Assembly: GCA_022827165.1 (NCBI GenBank)
Contig: JAJDTN010000192.1
Span: 1 to 24,011, forward strand
DNA from: Candidatus Latescibacterota bacterium
GTDB lineage: Bacteria; Latescibacterota; UBA2968; UBA8231
Length of the DNA stretch: 24,011 bases
Reading direction: 5' to 3'
How positions within the stretch are numbered: position 1 is the first letter of the stretch; the number at the start of each line of letters is the position of its first letter. Below the pieces are notes generated by a model. It made no database searches and was not told the DNA's origin. It was given only the letters and a program-made list of their open reading frames with translations. The position numbers were made by a program, and so were the translations under genes. This document shows positions 7,949 to 15,735 of this stretch, one piece after another.

Positions 7949-9511
7949 TCAAGTCCGGACCTTGATATCATACGGTGTCTGCTTGAAGACGATGCCCTCC
8001 CTAGCGAGCGTCTCGGGCATCAAGCGAGATTGCTCGCCGTAGATCGTGAGCGAACCCGCGAAGTCTCGGTATCTTTCCGCAATCTCCTTTCGAATCCCTA
8101 TCAGGGTCGCACGAGTCAGGACGTTGCCACCACTTGCTAGCGTGTCGCCGAGCACACCGTTATAGAGCAGGGAGTAAGCGACACCGTCATGGATACCCAG
8201 GAGGGGGGAACCCGCCCCGCCCGGCCAAGGACACCCTGTCTCACTGAAATAGAGGTGGGCAGCCAGCACCTGAAACCCAATATCCCGGCAAATCCGTCCC
8301 TCGGAGTCAAACACGGGAGGACCCAAGCGGTAGAAGCGAAACCCGCCTCCCCCCTGCCAGCCGACGCTCTTGGAAATCCCCCCCTGTTCGCCTTCGATAA
8401 CTTGCTTGAGACGAGGACTACAGTGGCTGACAGCGTGCTCACCCATCTCGATGCCGATGTAGCGACGCCCCATCTTGTGTGCCACCGCAGCCGTTGTGCC
8501 TGACCCGAGGAAGGAGTCCAAGACCAAGTCTCCCGGATTAGTCGCGGTCTGGACTATTCGTTGGAGAAGTGCCTCGGGTTTGGGAGTCGCAAACGGAGCA
8601 GCCTGCGGAAAGAGCCGCTTGATTTCAGACTTGGATGTTCTATTGCTACCCACTTGTTCATGTGGCCAGATTGTCTCTACCGGTCTGGTCGCGTTGTCAT
8701 CAGCGTAAATGCGGAAATAGGGTATCCAACCGTTACGGCCAGACACCCACTCTATCCTTGCCGCTTCCGCCTGCATTCGTACGGGACTCCATCTCCATGC
8801 CCCACCTGACCCATCCTGTCGAACCGGAAACACCTCACTTCCATCGGGTGCGATGAGAGCGAAATAAAGCGATGGCCGTGCTTCTTTGCTGTCGCCTTGC
8901 CCCCCCATTGCCCTCAGTGGCTTAAGGTAGTACGCGCGGCCATCTTCATCCTTCCTATTGTAGTGCTTTGGAGGTCTGTCTTGGGGCACTCTATTCCAGG
9001 AAGTTCTAGCAACATCCTTCGCAAAGCAAAGAGTATTGTCGTGCCGTGAGGACATGAACACCGCATCCATTCGAGGGCTGTCCGACTTCTCCCACACAGC
9101 GTTCCCGATGAAATTACTGCGGCCAAATATCTCATCCATGATGACCTTGAGATAGTGTGCCTCATTATCGTCAATCGACACCCAAATGGAGCCATCCTCA
9201 GAGAGCAACTCGCGCAAGAGTTCCAAGCGTGGCCACATCATGCCCAGCCACCGGGTGTGCTCCAGATTGTCGTCGTAGTGCTCGAAAGCCGAACGAGTAT
9301 TGTATGGGGGATCGATGTAGATACACTTCACCTGACCCGCATAGAACGGCAGCAGTGCCTTCAGTGCTTCCAGGTTGTCCCCCTGGATGAGCATATTGCC
9401 AGTATCCGGAGCGCCCGTACCAAAGTCGGGATGTAGCTCTAGCAGACGATAGGGCACCTCCGCTGCGGCGTGGGAATCAGCTTCCCGTGTCAGCCAGTGC
9501 AGGGTTGGCAT
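7949..9511 (-). CDS. mod: Type III-like site-specific DNA-methyltransferase Mod
   Basis: A 520-residue beta-class amino-methyltransferase (DPPY catalytic motif before the SAM-binding FxGxG), predicted to make N6-methyladenine and to supply DNA recognition for Res. The N terminus (MPTLHWL, then EVPYRLLE) has the layout common in this Mod subgroup. IDPPYNT holds the catalytic DPPY at 67-70, SIDDNEAHYL follows at about 112-121, and FLGSGTT at 334-340 is the SAM motif. The interval of roughly 125-320, including the IWPHEQVGSNRTSKSEIKRLF block, should contain the target-recognition region. It is smaller than EcoP1I Mod (about 646 residues) but full length for compact homologues. The ATG has AAGAAGG at suitable distance on the - strand. 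It is transcribed just before res and after the PIN-like gene. The recognition sequence cannot be predicted. Confidence 0.92.
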   Translation of the reverse strand: MPTLHWLTREADSHAAAEVPYRLLELHPDFGTGAPDTGNMLIQGDNLEALKALLPFYAGQVKCIYIDPPYNTRSAFEHYDDNLEHTRWLGMMWPRLELLRELLSEDGSIWVSIDDNEAHYLKVIMDEIFGRSNFIGNAVWEKSDSPRMDAVFMSSRHDNTLCFAKDVARTSWNRVPQDRPPKHYNRKDEDGRAYYLKPLRAMGGQGDSKEARPSLYFALIAPDGSEVFPVRQDGSGGAWRWSPVRMQAEAARIEWVSGRNGWIPYFRIYADDNATRPVETIWPHEQVGSNRTSKSEIKRLFPQAAPFATPKPEALLQRIVQTATNPGDLVLDSFLGSGTTAAVAHKMGRRYIGIEMGEHAVSHCSPRLKQVIEGEQGGISKSVGWQGGGGFRFYRLGPPVFDSEGRICRDIGFQVLAAHLYFSETGCPWPGGAGSPLLGIHDGVAYSLLYNGVLGDTLASGGNVLTRATLIGIRKEIAERYRDFAGSLTIYGEQSRLMPETLAREGIVFKQTPYDIKVRT

Positions 9512-9514
9512 GGG

Positions 9515-9616
9515 CTACCTTCTTGATCTCCAGTATATGGATGCACATTCCCCCATCGCGTCGAGCAGAACACTCCCCTTGATCAGCTTCTCTCCGATCC
9601 ATTCGAGTTTTCGCAT
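9515..9616 (-). CDS. Possible 33-residue leader ORF upstream of mod
   Basis: In the 150-nt gap between the PIN-like gene and mod, an ATG (- strand, at 9616) opens a 33-codon frame that ends in TAG only 3 nt before the mod ATG (TAG-CCC-ATG). AAGGG lies just upstream of its ATG. The peptide begins MRKLEWIGEK; LEWIG resembles the first residues of many Mod proteins, though mod itself here begins MPTLHWL. It could be a translated leader coupled to mod, a relic of a duplicated mod start, or chance. I know no family for it. Confidence 0.3.
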   Translation of the reverse strand: MRKLEWIGEKLIKGSVLLDAMGECASIYWRSRR

Positions 9617-9661
9617 CTACCCTTAACCTCAGATCACGGGTCATCCATGGCCCAAGGTCCA

Positions 9662-10456
9662 CTAGTCTACGAGATTGCCATTTGGGAGCAATAGGTGGAA
9701 CAACCGTTGGGGAAATTTGTCCCGGGTAGCCAGTCCTCCAGCCAGACATCCATGGATCACATACTGAATGTCCAAATAGTCATGGACTGTTCTGCTTGAG
9801 ACTCTGTCGAAATCCATACCATATCGGCAGATATATTCGAGTCCGCCCATGACCCACACCTGGAGCCTTCGGATGATGGCCCATCTGTCATCTACCAACT
9901 CAGCTGAGGGAAAGCGGGAATCATGTGTCGACTTGTACAAGTGCCGCACAAAAGCCGCATCCCTGGCTACTCTCTCTTGCATCCGATCAATCGCCTCCCT
10001 CGATTGGCCAGGCTTACAGGTCGAAAGCTCTGGAAACCAGCAGGGGAGGAAGGAGATGCATTCGAGAAAGTCCTTTGCGTCTTGGGGTATCTTTCGTTCC
10101 TCCTCCTGCATACTCTGCAGAAATTCCGGACTTCCCTCGAATTCGCCCTCTGCCAATAGGGGACTGAATATGAACCTGCAGGGTACTCGGTGATCTAGGA
10201 TCGGCAGGCACGGAGCATCTGTCTCAATCTCGTACTTGACAAGGCTCCCTACGCGGTCTATGAGTTCGACAGGATTCTCACCAAGGGGGAACTTTCGAAA
10301 GCAGCGTGCTCGGGCCGGATCCTCGTCCTTCATGACCTCGTAGAACAAGGCCGGCGTTACCAGCACGGTATGAGACCGACAGAGCTCTCTGACCGCCTCG
10401 ACGGACGCTCCATAGAGATAGCTCTTGTCGAGTGTTACTGTGTTGCTCTCGTTCAT
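9662..10456 (-). CDS. Hypothetical protein with PIN-like features, linked to Type III RM
   Basis: A 264-residue protein I cannot assign to a named family. Its N terminus (TVTLDKSYLYGAS, then HTVLVTPALFYEVM) reads like strand 1 and the first conserved acidic positions of a PIN-like nuclease: D10 after a hydrophobic strand and E40 in the LFYEVM helix. Near the C terminus, HDYLDIQYVIHGCLAGGLATRDK supplies D226/D229 and D246, where PIN domains carry their last acidic residues (compare the usual TrD). The middle (about 75-190) is an insert larger than in toxin-type PIN proteins and includes several cysteines (C83, C93, C133, C139, C147). Metal-dependent RNase or DNase activity is an inference from these residues only. 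The ATG is preceded by GGTGGGGAAAT. It is co-oriented with mod-res, 150 nt upstream, and shares their lower GC content, so it probably belongs to the same defence cassette. Confidence 0.75.
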   Translation of the reverse strand: MNESNTVTLDKSYLYGASVEAVRELCRSHTVLVTPALFYEVMKDEDPARARCFRKFPLGENPVELIDRVGSLVKYEIETDAPCLPILDHRVPCRFIFSPLLAEGEFEGSPEFLQSMQEEERKIPQDAKDFLECISFLPCWFPELSTCKPGQSREAIDRMQERVARDAAFVRHLYKSTHDSRFPSAELVDDRWAIIRRLQVWVMGGLEYICRYGMDFDRVSSRTVHDYLDIQYVIHGCLAGGLATRDKFPQRLFHLLLPNGNLVD

Positions 10457-10765
10457 ATTTCCCCACCGCGTTCAAGTCTTTTCCCTGGAAAAGCCCTCAG
10501 GTCACTCCTGGGGAGTGGGCCGGCTCCGGCAGCCATGGCTCCTCTATCGAGTCCAATGGCCCCAAGGCCACCAAACACCAGTAAGGAAGGGAGCAGAGCG
10601 GTTTCCCGCAACGGGTTGGTAGAAGGTGTACTACCTCCCGGCGTGGGGAAGCATCTGCGGTCCTGCCAGCCGCACTGATTTCCTTCGTTGACTGGCCGGC
10701 CCATTCTCCCTGGGTATATTCTCGCCTGCGGCGGCGGTGTAGCAACCCCCGACAGGAGCCGGGCC
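10457..10765. other. Non-coding gap at the right edge of the RM island
   Basis: No supportable gene. It holds the 5' region of the PIN-like gene (reading left) and of the dioxygenase remnant (reading right). A perfect inverted repeat CTTTTCC-CT-GGAAAAG sits at 10478-10493, about 22 nt upstream of the PIN-like start, and could be an operator. TTGACT (10688) and TATATT (10715) occur but are 21 nt apart, too far for a good sigma70 promoter. The island's composition change to about 70% GC falls near 10700-10750. No tRNA gene or obvious attachment repeat is seen. Confidence 0.5.
10478..10493. repeat. Perfect 7-bp inverted repeat upstream of PIN-like gene
   Basis: CTTTTCC and GGAAAAG separated by CT. 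The central spacing is too short for the full stem to form an RNA hairpin, so a dimeric repressor site for the divergently facing PIN-like gene (ATG at 10456) is the more natural reading. Chance is possible. Confidence 0.35.
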
Positions 10766-11167
10766 TTGGAAGCGCTGAATCAGCGGCTGGACGAACTCGA
10801 ACACGACGGATTCCTCCTCCTCGAAGGGGTCCTCACCCGGGAGGAGACGGACCACGTGCGCTGGCGCGTCGACCACGCCCGCGCCCAGGGCTGGGAGGAG
10901 GGCCTGAACGCGGTGGGCAACATGTGGTTCGACACCCTCCTCGACCGCGAGCCGGAGAGCTTCGCCCCCCTGGTGGCCCACCCCGGCGTGCGCCCCGTCC
11001 TCGAGGGCATGATGGGGCCCCAGTGCCAGCTGCGCAGCTTCCGGGCCCACATCAATCCCGGGGCCTACGTGCAGGAGTGGCACATGGACTTCTACGGCTA
11101 CTGGCAGGAGCGGCGGCGGCTAGGGGCGCGGCCGGAGCAGTGCCAGGGGCCGCGGTGGCGAGCGTAG
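10766..11167 (+). pseudogene. Truncated phytanoyl-CoA dioxygenase (PhyH) family remnant
   Basis: The 133-residue reading frame matches the N-terminal half of Fe(II)/2-oxoglutarate oxygenases of the PhyH family: a helix then DGFLLLEGVLTREETDHVR (about 14-32), later HINPGAYVQEWHMDF with the first iron ligands of the HxD motif at H106 and D108. Full-length members run to about 250-300 residues and need a distal His and a 2-oxoglutarate-binding Arg, both absent here. After GYWQE (about residue 115) the sequence turns into Arg/Gly/Pro-rich text and stops, so the gene appears cut by deletion or frameshift. The TTG at 10766 has CAGGAG 7 nt upstream and gives the expected start; an earlier in-frame TTG at 10688 adds residues unlike the family. 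High GC matches the host, so this may be an old resident gene damaged when the island arrived. Confidence 0.7.
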
Positions 11168-11217
11168 AGCCGGGGGGCCTGGAAGTTCATGGCGGTTCTT
11201 CTCCCGGCGACATCAAG

Positions 11218-11436
11218 TCAACAACCGAGCAGGCTCTGCCGAACCCGGTCCCAATCCAGGACCGGATCGGCGGGATCGCGGAGCCTCTCCCCGGCAAGAG
11301 CGAGATCGTCGAAGTCCTCCAGATAGCGTTCCAGCGCCTGCCGGACGATGTCGGCGCGGCTGCGTCCGAGCTCGCCGGCGGCCCTGTCCACCGCTTCGAG
11401 GAGTTCGGCGGGTACACTTGCGGAAATCCGGGTCAT
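11218..11436 (-). CDS. Orphan ribbon-helix-helix (CopG/RelB-like) antitoxin or regulator
   Basis: A 72-residue protein with a typical ribbon-helix-helix DNA-binding domain: strand TRISASVPAEL (2-12), helix A LLEAVDRAAGELG, turn GRSRADIV and helix B VRQALERYLEDF, then a C-terminal tail ending RDPADPVLDWDRVRQSLL that resembles toxin-binding tails of RHH antitoxins. The ATG has AGGGGAG just upstream. In such modules a RelE/ParE-type toxin usually overlaps or follows the antitoxin stop; the sequence beyond 11218 on this strand gives only a short frame (about 30 codons, starting near 11190) and then the antisense of the dioxygenase remnant, so no partner toxin is present. It faces away from the trp promoter, whose -35 box lies about 50 nt upstream of this start. 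It may be a leftover antitoxin or a stand-alone repressor. Confidence 0.8.
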   Translation of the reverse strand: MTRISASVPAELLEAVDRAAGELGRSRADIVRQALERYLEDFDDLALAGERLRDPADPVLDWDRVRQSLLGC

Positions 11437-11481
11437 GGCTCCCCTTTCTTCAGGTCCGTGGTGCGGCTCCTTCAAGATAGG

Positions 11482-11508
11482 GACCGGTTGACACCGGCGG
11501 ACCCGGTC
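11482..11508. repeat. Periodic ACCGG repeats and inverted GACCGG/CCGGTC over the trp promoter
   Basis: ACCGGT (11483), ACCGGC (11493) and CCCGGT (11502) recur at 10- and 9-bp spacing, and GACCGG (11482-11487) with CCGGTC (11503-11508) form an inverted pair. The block spans the -35 box and spacer of the trp promoter and lies upstream of the divergent RHH gene. Helical-phase short repeats are typical of RHH operators, but such motifs also arise easily in GC-rich DNA. Confidence 0.3.
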
Positions 11509-11516
11509 GTTACTAT
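11488..11516 (+). promoter_or_regulatory. Sigma70-type promoter of the trp-aro operon
   Basis: TTGACA (11488-11493, perfect -35) is followed after exactly 17 nt by TACTAT (11511-11516, -10). Transcription should begin near 11523, giving a leader of about 240 nt before trpE that contains the trpL peptide and an intrinsic terminator. The predicted 5' UTR before trpL is only about 24 nt. Confidence 0.8.
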
Positions 11517-11546
11517 CGGAGACTCGATTTCAACGGGCACTCACAA

Positions 11547-11633
11547 ATGACCGACAATCGCACCGAAAACCCGCGCCGATGGTGGTGGCGCTTCTGGTCC
11601 TACGAGACAGGACAGAGGTGCGTCCACCCGTAA
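11547..11633 (+). CDS. trpL: trp operon leader peptide
   Basis: A 28-residue open frame between the promoter and trpE. Codons 12-17 read WWWRFW (TGG at 11580, 11583, 11586 and 11595), and a Tyr codon follows at position 19. Four Trp codons in six, in a short leader followed by a terminator hairpin, define a ribosome-mediated attenuator sensor: low charged tRNA-Trp stalls the ribosome here and prevents the terminator from forming. The Shine-Dalgarno site is weak (only CGGGC about 10 nt upstream), which may be compatible with the short 5' UTR. The peptide ends at TAA inside a small hairpin. I found no other plausible role. Confidence 0.9.
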   Translation: MTDNRTENPRRWWWRFWSYETGQRCVHP

Positions 11634-11698
11634 GGCGGGTACCGGCAGACGGAAAACCACACAGGCCGCGGGCGCATCGACAGCGCTCGCGGCCTTTT
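11597..11698 (+). terminator. trp attenuator with intrinsic terminator
   Basis: The terminator stem pairs 11664-11675 (GGCCGCGGGCGC) with 11683-11694 (GCGCTCGCGGCC): 12 bp with one G-U, a 7-nt loop, then TTTT (11695-11698). Upstream candidates for competing structures are GTCCT/AGGAC (11597-11601 with 11609-11613) just after the Trp codons, ACCCG/CGGGT (11626-11630 with 11636-11640) at the trpL stop, and a possible antiterminator in which GCGTCC (11620-11625) pairs with GGGCGC (11670-11675) of the terminator 5' arm. The terminator is clear; the exact antiterminator is a proposal. Confidence 0.85.
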
Positions 11699-11765
11699 CC
11701 GTGCCCAACGGTCCTCGCCGTTTCGCTGCCGGTGACTCGTGTCCGCAACGAGCGGAGCAGTCGAG

Positions 11766-13318
<1,553 letters not shown>

Positions 13319-13322
<4 letters not shown>

Positions 13323-13885
13323 TTCTGGTGATCGACAACTACGATTCCTTCACCTACAACCTCGTGCAGTACCTGGGCGAGCTCGGCGCCGAGCTGTCCG
13401 TGTACCGCAACGACCGCGTCACCACCGACGAGATCGCCGGCCTGGCGCCGGAGCGCATCGTCATCTCGCCGGGGCCGTGCACGCCCGACGTGGCGGGCAT
13501 CTCCATCGAGGTGGTGAACCGCTTCGCCGGGGAGGTCCCCATCCTGGGGGTCTGCCTCGGGCACCAGTCGATCGGTCAGGCCTTCGGCGGCGTCGTCACC
13601 CGCGCTCCGTACGTCATGCACGGCAAGACATCGGAGATCCACCATCACGGCCGGGGGATCTACGCCGGCCTGCCCAACCCCTTCGTGGCCACCCGCTACC
13701 ACTCGCTCATCGTCGAGCGCGAGTCGCTGCCCGACTGTCTGGAGGTCGTCGCCGAGACCGAGGACGGGATCGTGATGGGGCTGCGCCACCGCGAGCTGGA
13801 CGTCGAGGGCGTTCAGTTCCACCCGGAGTCGATCCTCACCGCCGAGGGCCAGCGCCTGCTGGGCAACTTCCTTGCGCGGGATTGA
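13319..13885 (+). CDS. trpG: Anthranilate synthase component II (glutamine amidotransferase)
   Basis: A 188-residue class I glutamine amidotransferase that delivers ammonia to TrpE. It begins [20 protein letters not shown], the standard TrpG/PabA opening. The catalytic triad is visible: C79 in ILGVCLGHQ, and H168 and E170 in GVQFHPES. The ISPGPCTP oxyanion-region block is at about 49-56. It is a stand-alone subunit rather than fused to trpE or trpD. It overlaps trpE by 4 nt and is 36 nt from trpD. Because only one TrpG/PabA-like subunit is seen here, it might also serve folate (PabB) synthesis, as in Bacillus; that is inference. Confidence 0.97.
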
Positions 13886-13921
13886 ACCCGGGATCTTGCT
13901 TTCCGGAGAAGGAGACCAACC

Positions 13922-14932
13922 ATGATCCAGGACGCGATTCAGCAACTCATCGCCGGCCGCGACCTCGACCGGGAGACGGCCACCGCCGTGATGGACCAGA
14001 TCATGAGCGGCGAGGCGACGGACGCCCAGATCGGTGGCTTCCTCGTGGCCTTGCGCTGCAAGGGCGAGACGGAGGACGAGGTGGCCGGCTTCACCGAGGT
14101 CATGCGGGCCAAGGCGACGCGCATCTCCGGCGGCCGCCCGCCCCTGCTCGACACCTGCGGCACCGGCGGCGACGCCTCGGGCACCTTCAACATCTCCACC
14201 ACCGCCGCCTTCGTCGCCGCCGGCGCCGGGTGCACGGTGGCCAAGCACGGCAACCGCGCCATCTCGAGCCGGTGCGGCTCCGCCGACGTCCTCGCCGAGC
14301 TGGGCGTCAACATCGAGGCCGACCCCGCCCGCGTGGGGATCTGCCTCGACGAGGCCGGCATCGGCTTCCTCTTCGCCCAGGCCCTGCACGGCGCCATGAA
14401 GCACGCCATCGGCCCCCGCCGGGAGCTGGGCACGCGCACCGTCTTCAACATCCTCGGGCCGCTGACCAATCCCGCCGGGGCGACGCGCCACCTCATGGGC
14501 GTCTTCGCGCCGGAGCTGACCGAGCTGCAGGCCCGCGTCCTCGGCGCCCTGGGCTCGGAGCGGGCCTTTGTCGTCCACGGTCTCGACGGTCTCGACGAGA
14601 TCACCCTCACCGGGCCGTCGCGGGTGAGCGAGCTGGCCGACGGCGAGGTGCGCACCTACGAGATCGAGCCCGGCGACTTCGGGATCGACCGCGCCGAGGC
14701 CGCCGCCCTGGAGGGGGGCGACCCGGCCGCCAACGCCGCCATCCTGCGGGAGATCCTCGACGGCGGCAGCGGACCCCGGACCGACGTGGTGCTCCTCAAC
14801 GCCGCCGCTGCCCTGGCCGCCGCCGGAGTGGCCGCGGACCTGGCCGGCGGCATCGAGGCCGCCCGCGAGTCGATCGCCTCGGGCCGGGCCCGGCAGGCCC
14901 TGGACCGGCTCGTGGAGGTGAGCAACGCCTGA
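13922..14932 (+). CDS. trpD: Anthranilate phosphoribosyltransferase
   Basis: A 336-residue enzyme that transfers phosphoribose from PRPP to anthranilate, the second tryptophan step. The ATG follows GGAGAAGGAG. The PRPP-binding motif CGTGGDASGTFNIST starts at residue 79 (GTGGD 80-84), KHGNRAISS is at 108-116, and ILGPLTNPA is in the central part. Length and layout are those of ordinary bacterial TrpD with no fused TrpG domain. It stops 10 nt before trpC. Confidence 0.97.
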   Translation: MIQDAIQQLIAGRDLDRETATAVMDQIMSGEATDAQIGGFLVALRCKGETEDEVAGFTEVMRAKATRISGGRPPLLDTCGTGGDASGTFNISTTAAFVAAGAGCTVAKHGNRAISSRCGSADVLAELGVNIEADPARVGICLDEAGIGFLFAQALHGAMKHAIGPRRELGTRTVFNILGPLTNPAGATRHLMGVFAPELTELQARVLGALGSERAFVVHGLDGLDEITLTGPSRVSELADGEVRTYEIEPGDFGIDRAEAAALEGGDPAANAAILREILDGGSGPRTDVVLLNAAAALAAAGVAADLAGGIEAARESIASGRARQALDRLVEVSNA

Positions 14933-14942
14933 GGCGGCGGGC

Positions 14943-15734
14943 ATGGCCGGCATCCTCGAAGAGATCGTCGCCAGCAAGCGCGACTTCCTGGCCCGGCGCG
15001 TCCACGACGCGCCCGCGGCCGAGGTCCGCGCCCGGGCCCTCGACGCGCCGGAGCCGGCGGACTTCGCCGGCGCCCTGGCCGCGGAGGGGGTCTCCCTCAT
15101 CGCCGAGGTGAAGAAGGCTTCCCCCTCCAAGGGCGTGATCCGCGAGGACTTCGACCCGGCGGCGATCGCCAGCGCCTACGCCGGCAACGGCGCCCGCGCG
15201 CTTTCGGTGCTCACCGACGAGGCGTATTTTCAGGGCTCCGACGCCCACCTCCAGTCCGCGCGGCAGGCCGCCGGGATCCCGGTGTTGCGCAAGGACTTCA
15301 CCATCGACCCGTACCAGCTCTTCGAGGCCCGCGTCATCGGCGCGGACGCCGTGTTGCTCATCGTCTCCATCATGGACGGCGGCCAGCTGGAGGACCTCCA
15401 GGGCTTGGGCCGGGAGCTGGGCCTGGCGGTCCTCGTGGAGGTCCACACCCGCGAGGAACTGGAGCGCGCCCTGGCCGCCGACGCCTCCCCCGTGGGCATC
15501 AACAACCGCGATCTGCGCACCTTCGAGACCAGCCTTGACACGACCTTCGAGCTGCGGCCCTTCGTGCCGGAAACAGTGACCCTGGTCAGCGAGAGCGGCA
15601 TCGAGCACCGCGGGCACCTGCGCCAGCTCGGCGAGGCCGGCGTCGACGCCGTCCTCGTGGGCGAGTCCCTCATGCGGGCCGAGGACCCGGGCGCCGCGGT
15701 GCGCGAGCTGCTCGGCGGCGGCGAGGAGGGCTGA
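14943..15734 (+). CDS. trpC: Indole-3-glycerol phosphate synthase
   Basis: A 263-residue (beta/alpha)8 barrel that closes the indole ring of the tryptophan precursor. Key residues are in place: AEVKKASPSKG with E55 and K57, LRKDF with the general-acid lysine K117, INNRDL and VSESGI near the C-terminal strands. It is monofunctional: no TrpF (phosphoribosylanthranilate isomerase) domain is attached, and trpF is not elsewhere in the window. The ribosome site is poor (GAGGCGG), so coupling to the trpD stop 10 nt upstream is likely. GAGGAGG near its end serves the next gene. Confidence 0.97.
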   Translation: MAGILEEIVASKRDFLARRVHDAPAAEVRARALDAPEPADFAGALAAEGVSLIAEVKKASPSKGVIREDFDPAAIASAYAGNGARALSVLTDEAYFQGSDAHLQSARQAAGIPVLRKDFTIDPYQLFEARVIGADAVLLIVSIMDGGQLEDLQGLGRELGLAVLVEVHTREELERALAADASPVGINNRDLRTFETSLDTTFELRPFVPETVTLVSESGIEHRGHLRQLGEAGVDAVLVGESLMRAEDPGAAVRELLGGGEEG

Positions 15735-15735
15735 C

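Noticed and set aside
9477..9749. 90-codon minus-strand frame spanning the PIN-mod gap
   Set aside because: Overlaps the ends of both flanking genes out of frame, and has no ribosome site or motif.
10688..10720. TTGACT...TATATT as a promoter for the dioxygenase remnant
   Set aside because: The spacer is 21 nt, outside the normal sigma70 range, and no -35-like element lies at 17 nt.
5177..10765. Flanking direct repeats or tRNA as integration site of the RM island
   Set aside because: Only trivial 7-8 bp matches (for example CTGGCCGG near 5202 and 10693) were found, and no tRNA or integrase.
11087..11190. Toxin gene downstream of the RHH antitoxin
   Set aside because: The minus-strand frame after the antitoxin is only about 30 codons, without RelE/ParE features, and lies antisense to the dioxygenase remnant.
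10924..11550. 208-codon + strand frame across the dioxygenase remnant, the RHH gene and the trp promoter
   Set aside because: No family features; it runs antisense to the RHH gene and through a good promoter.
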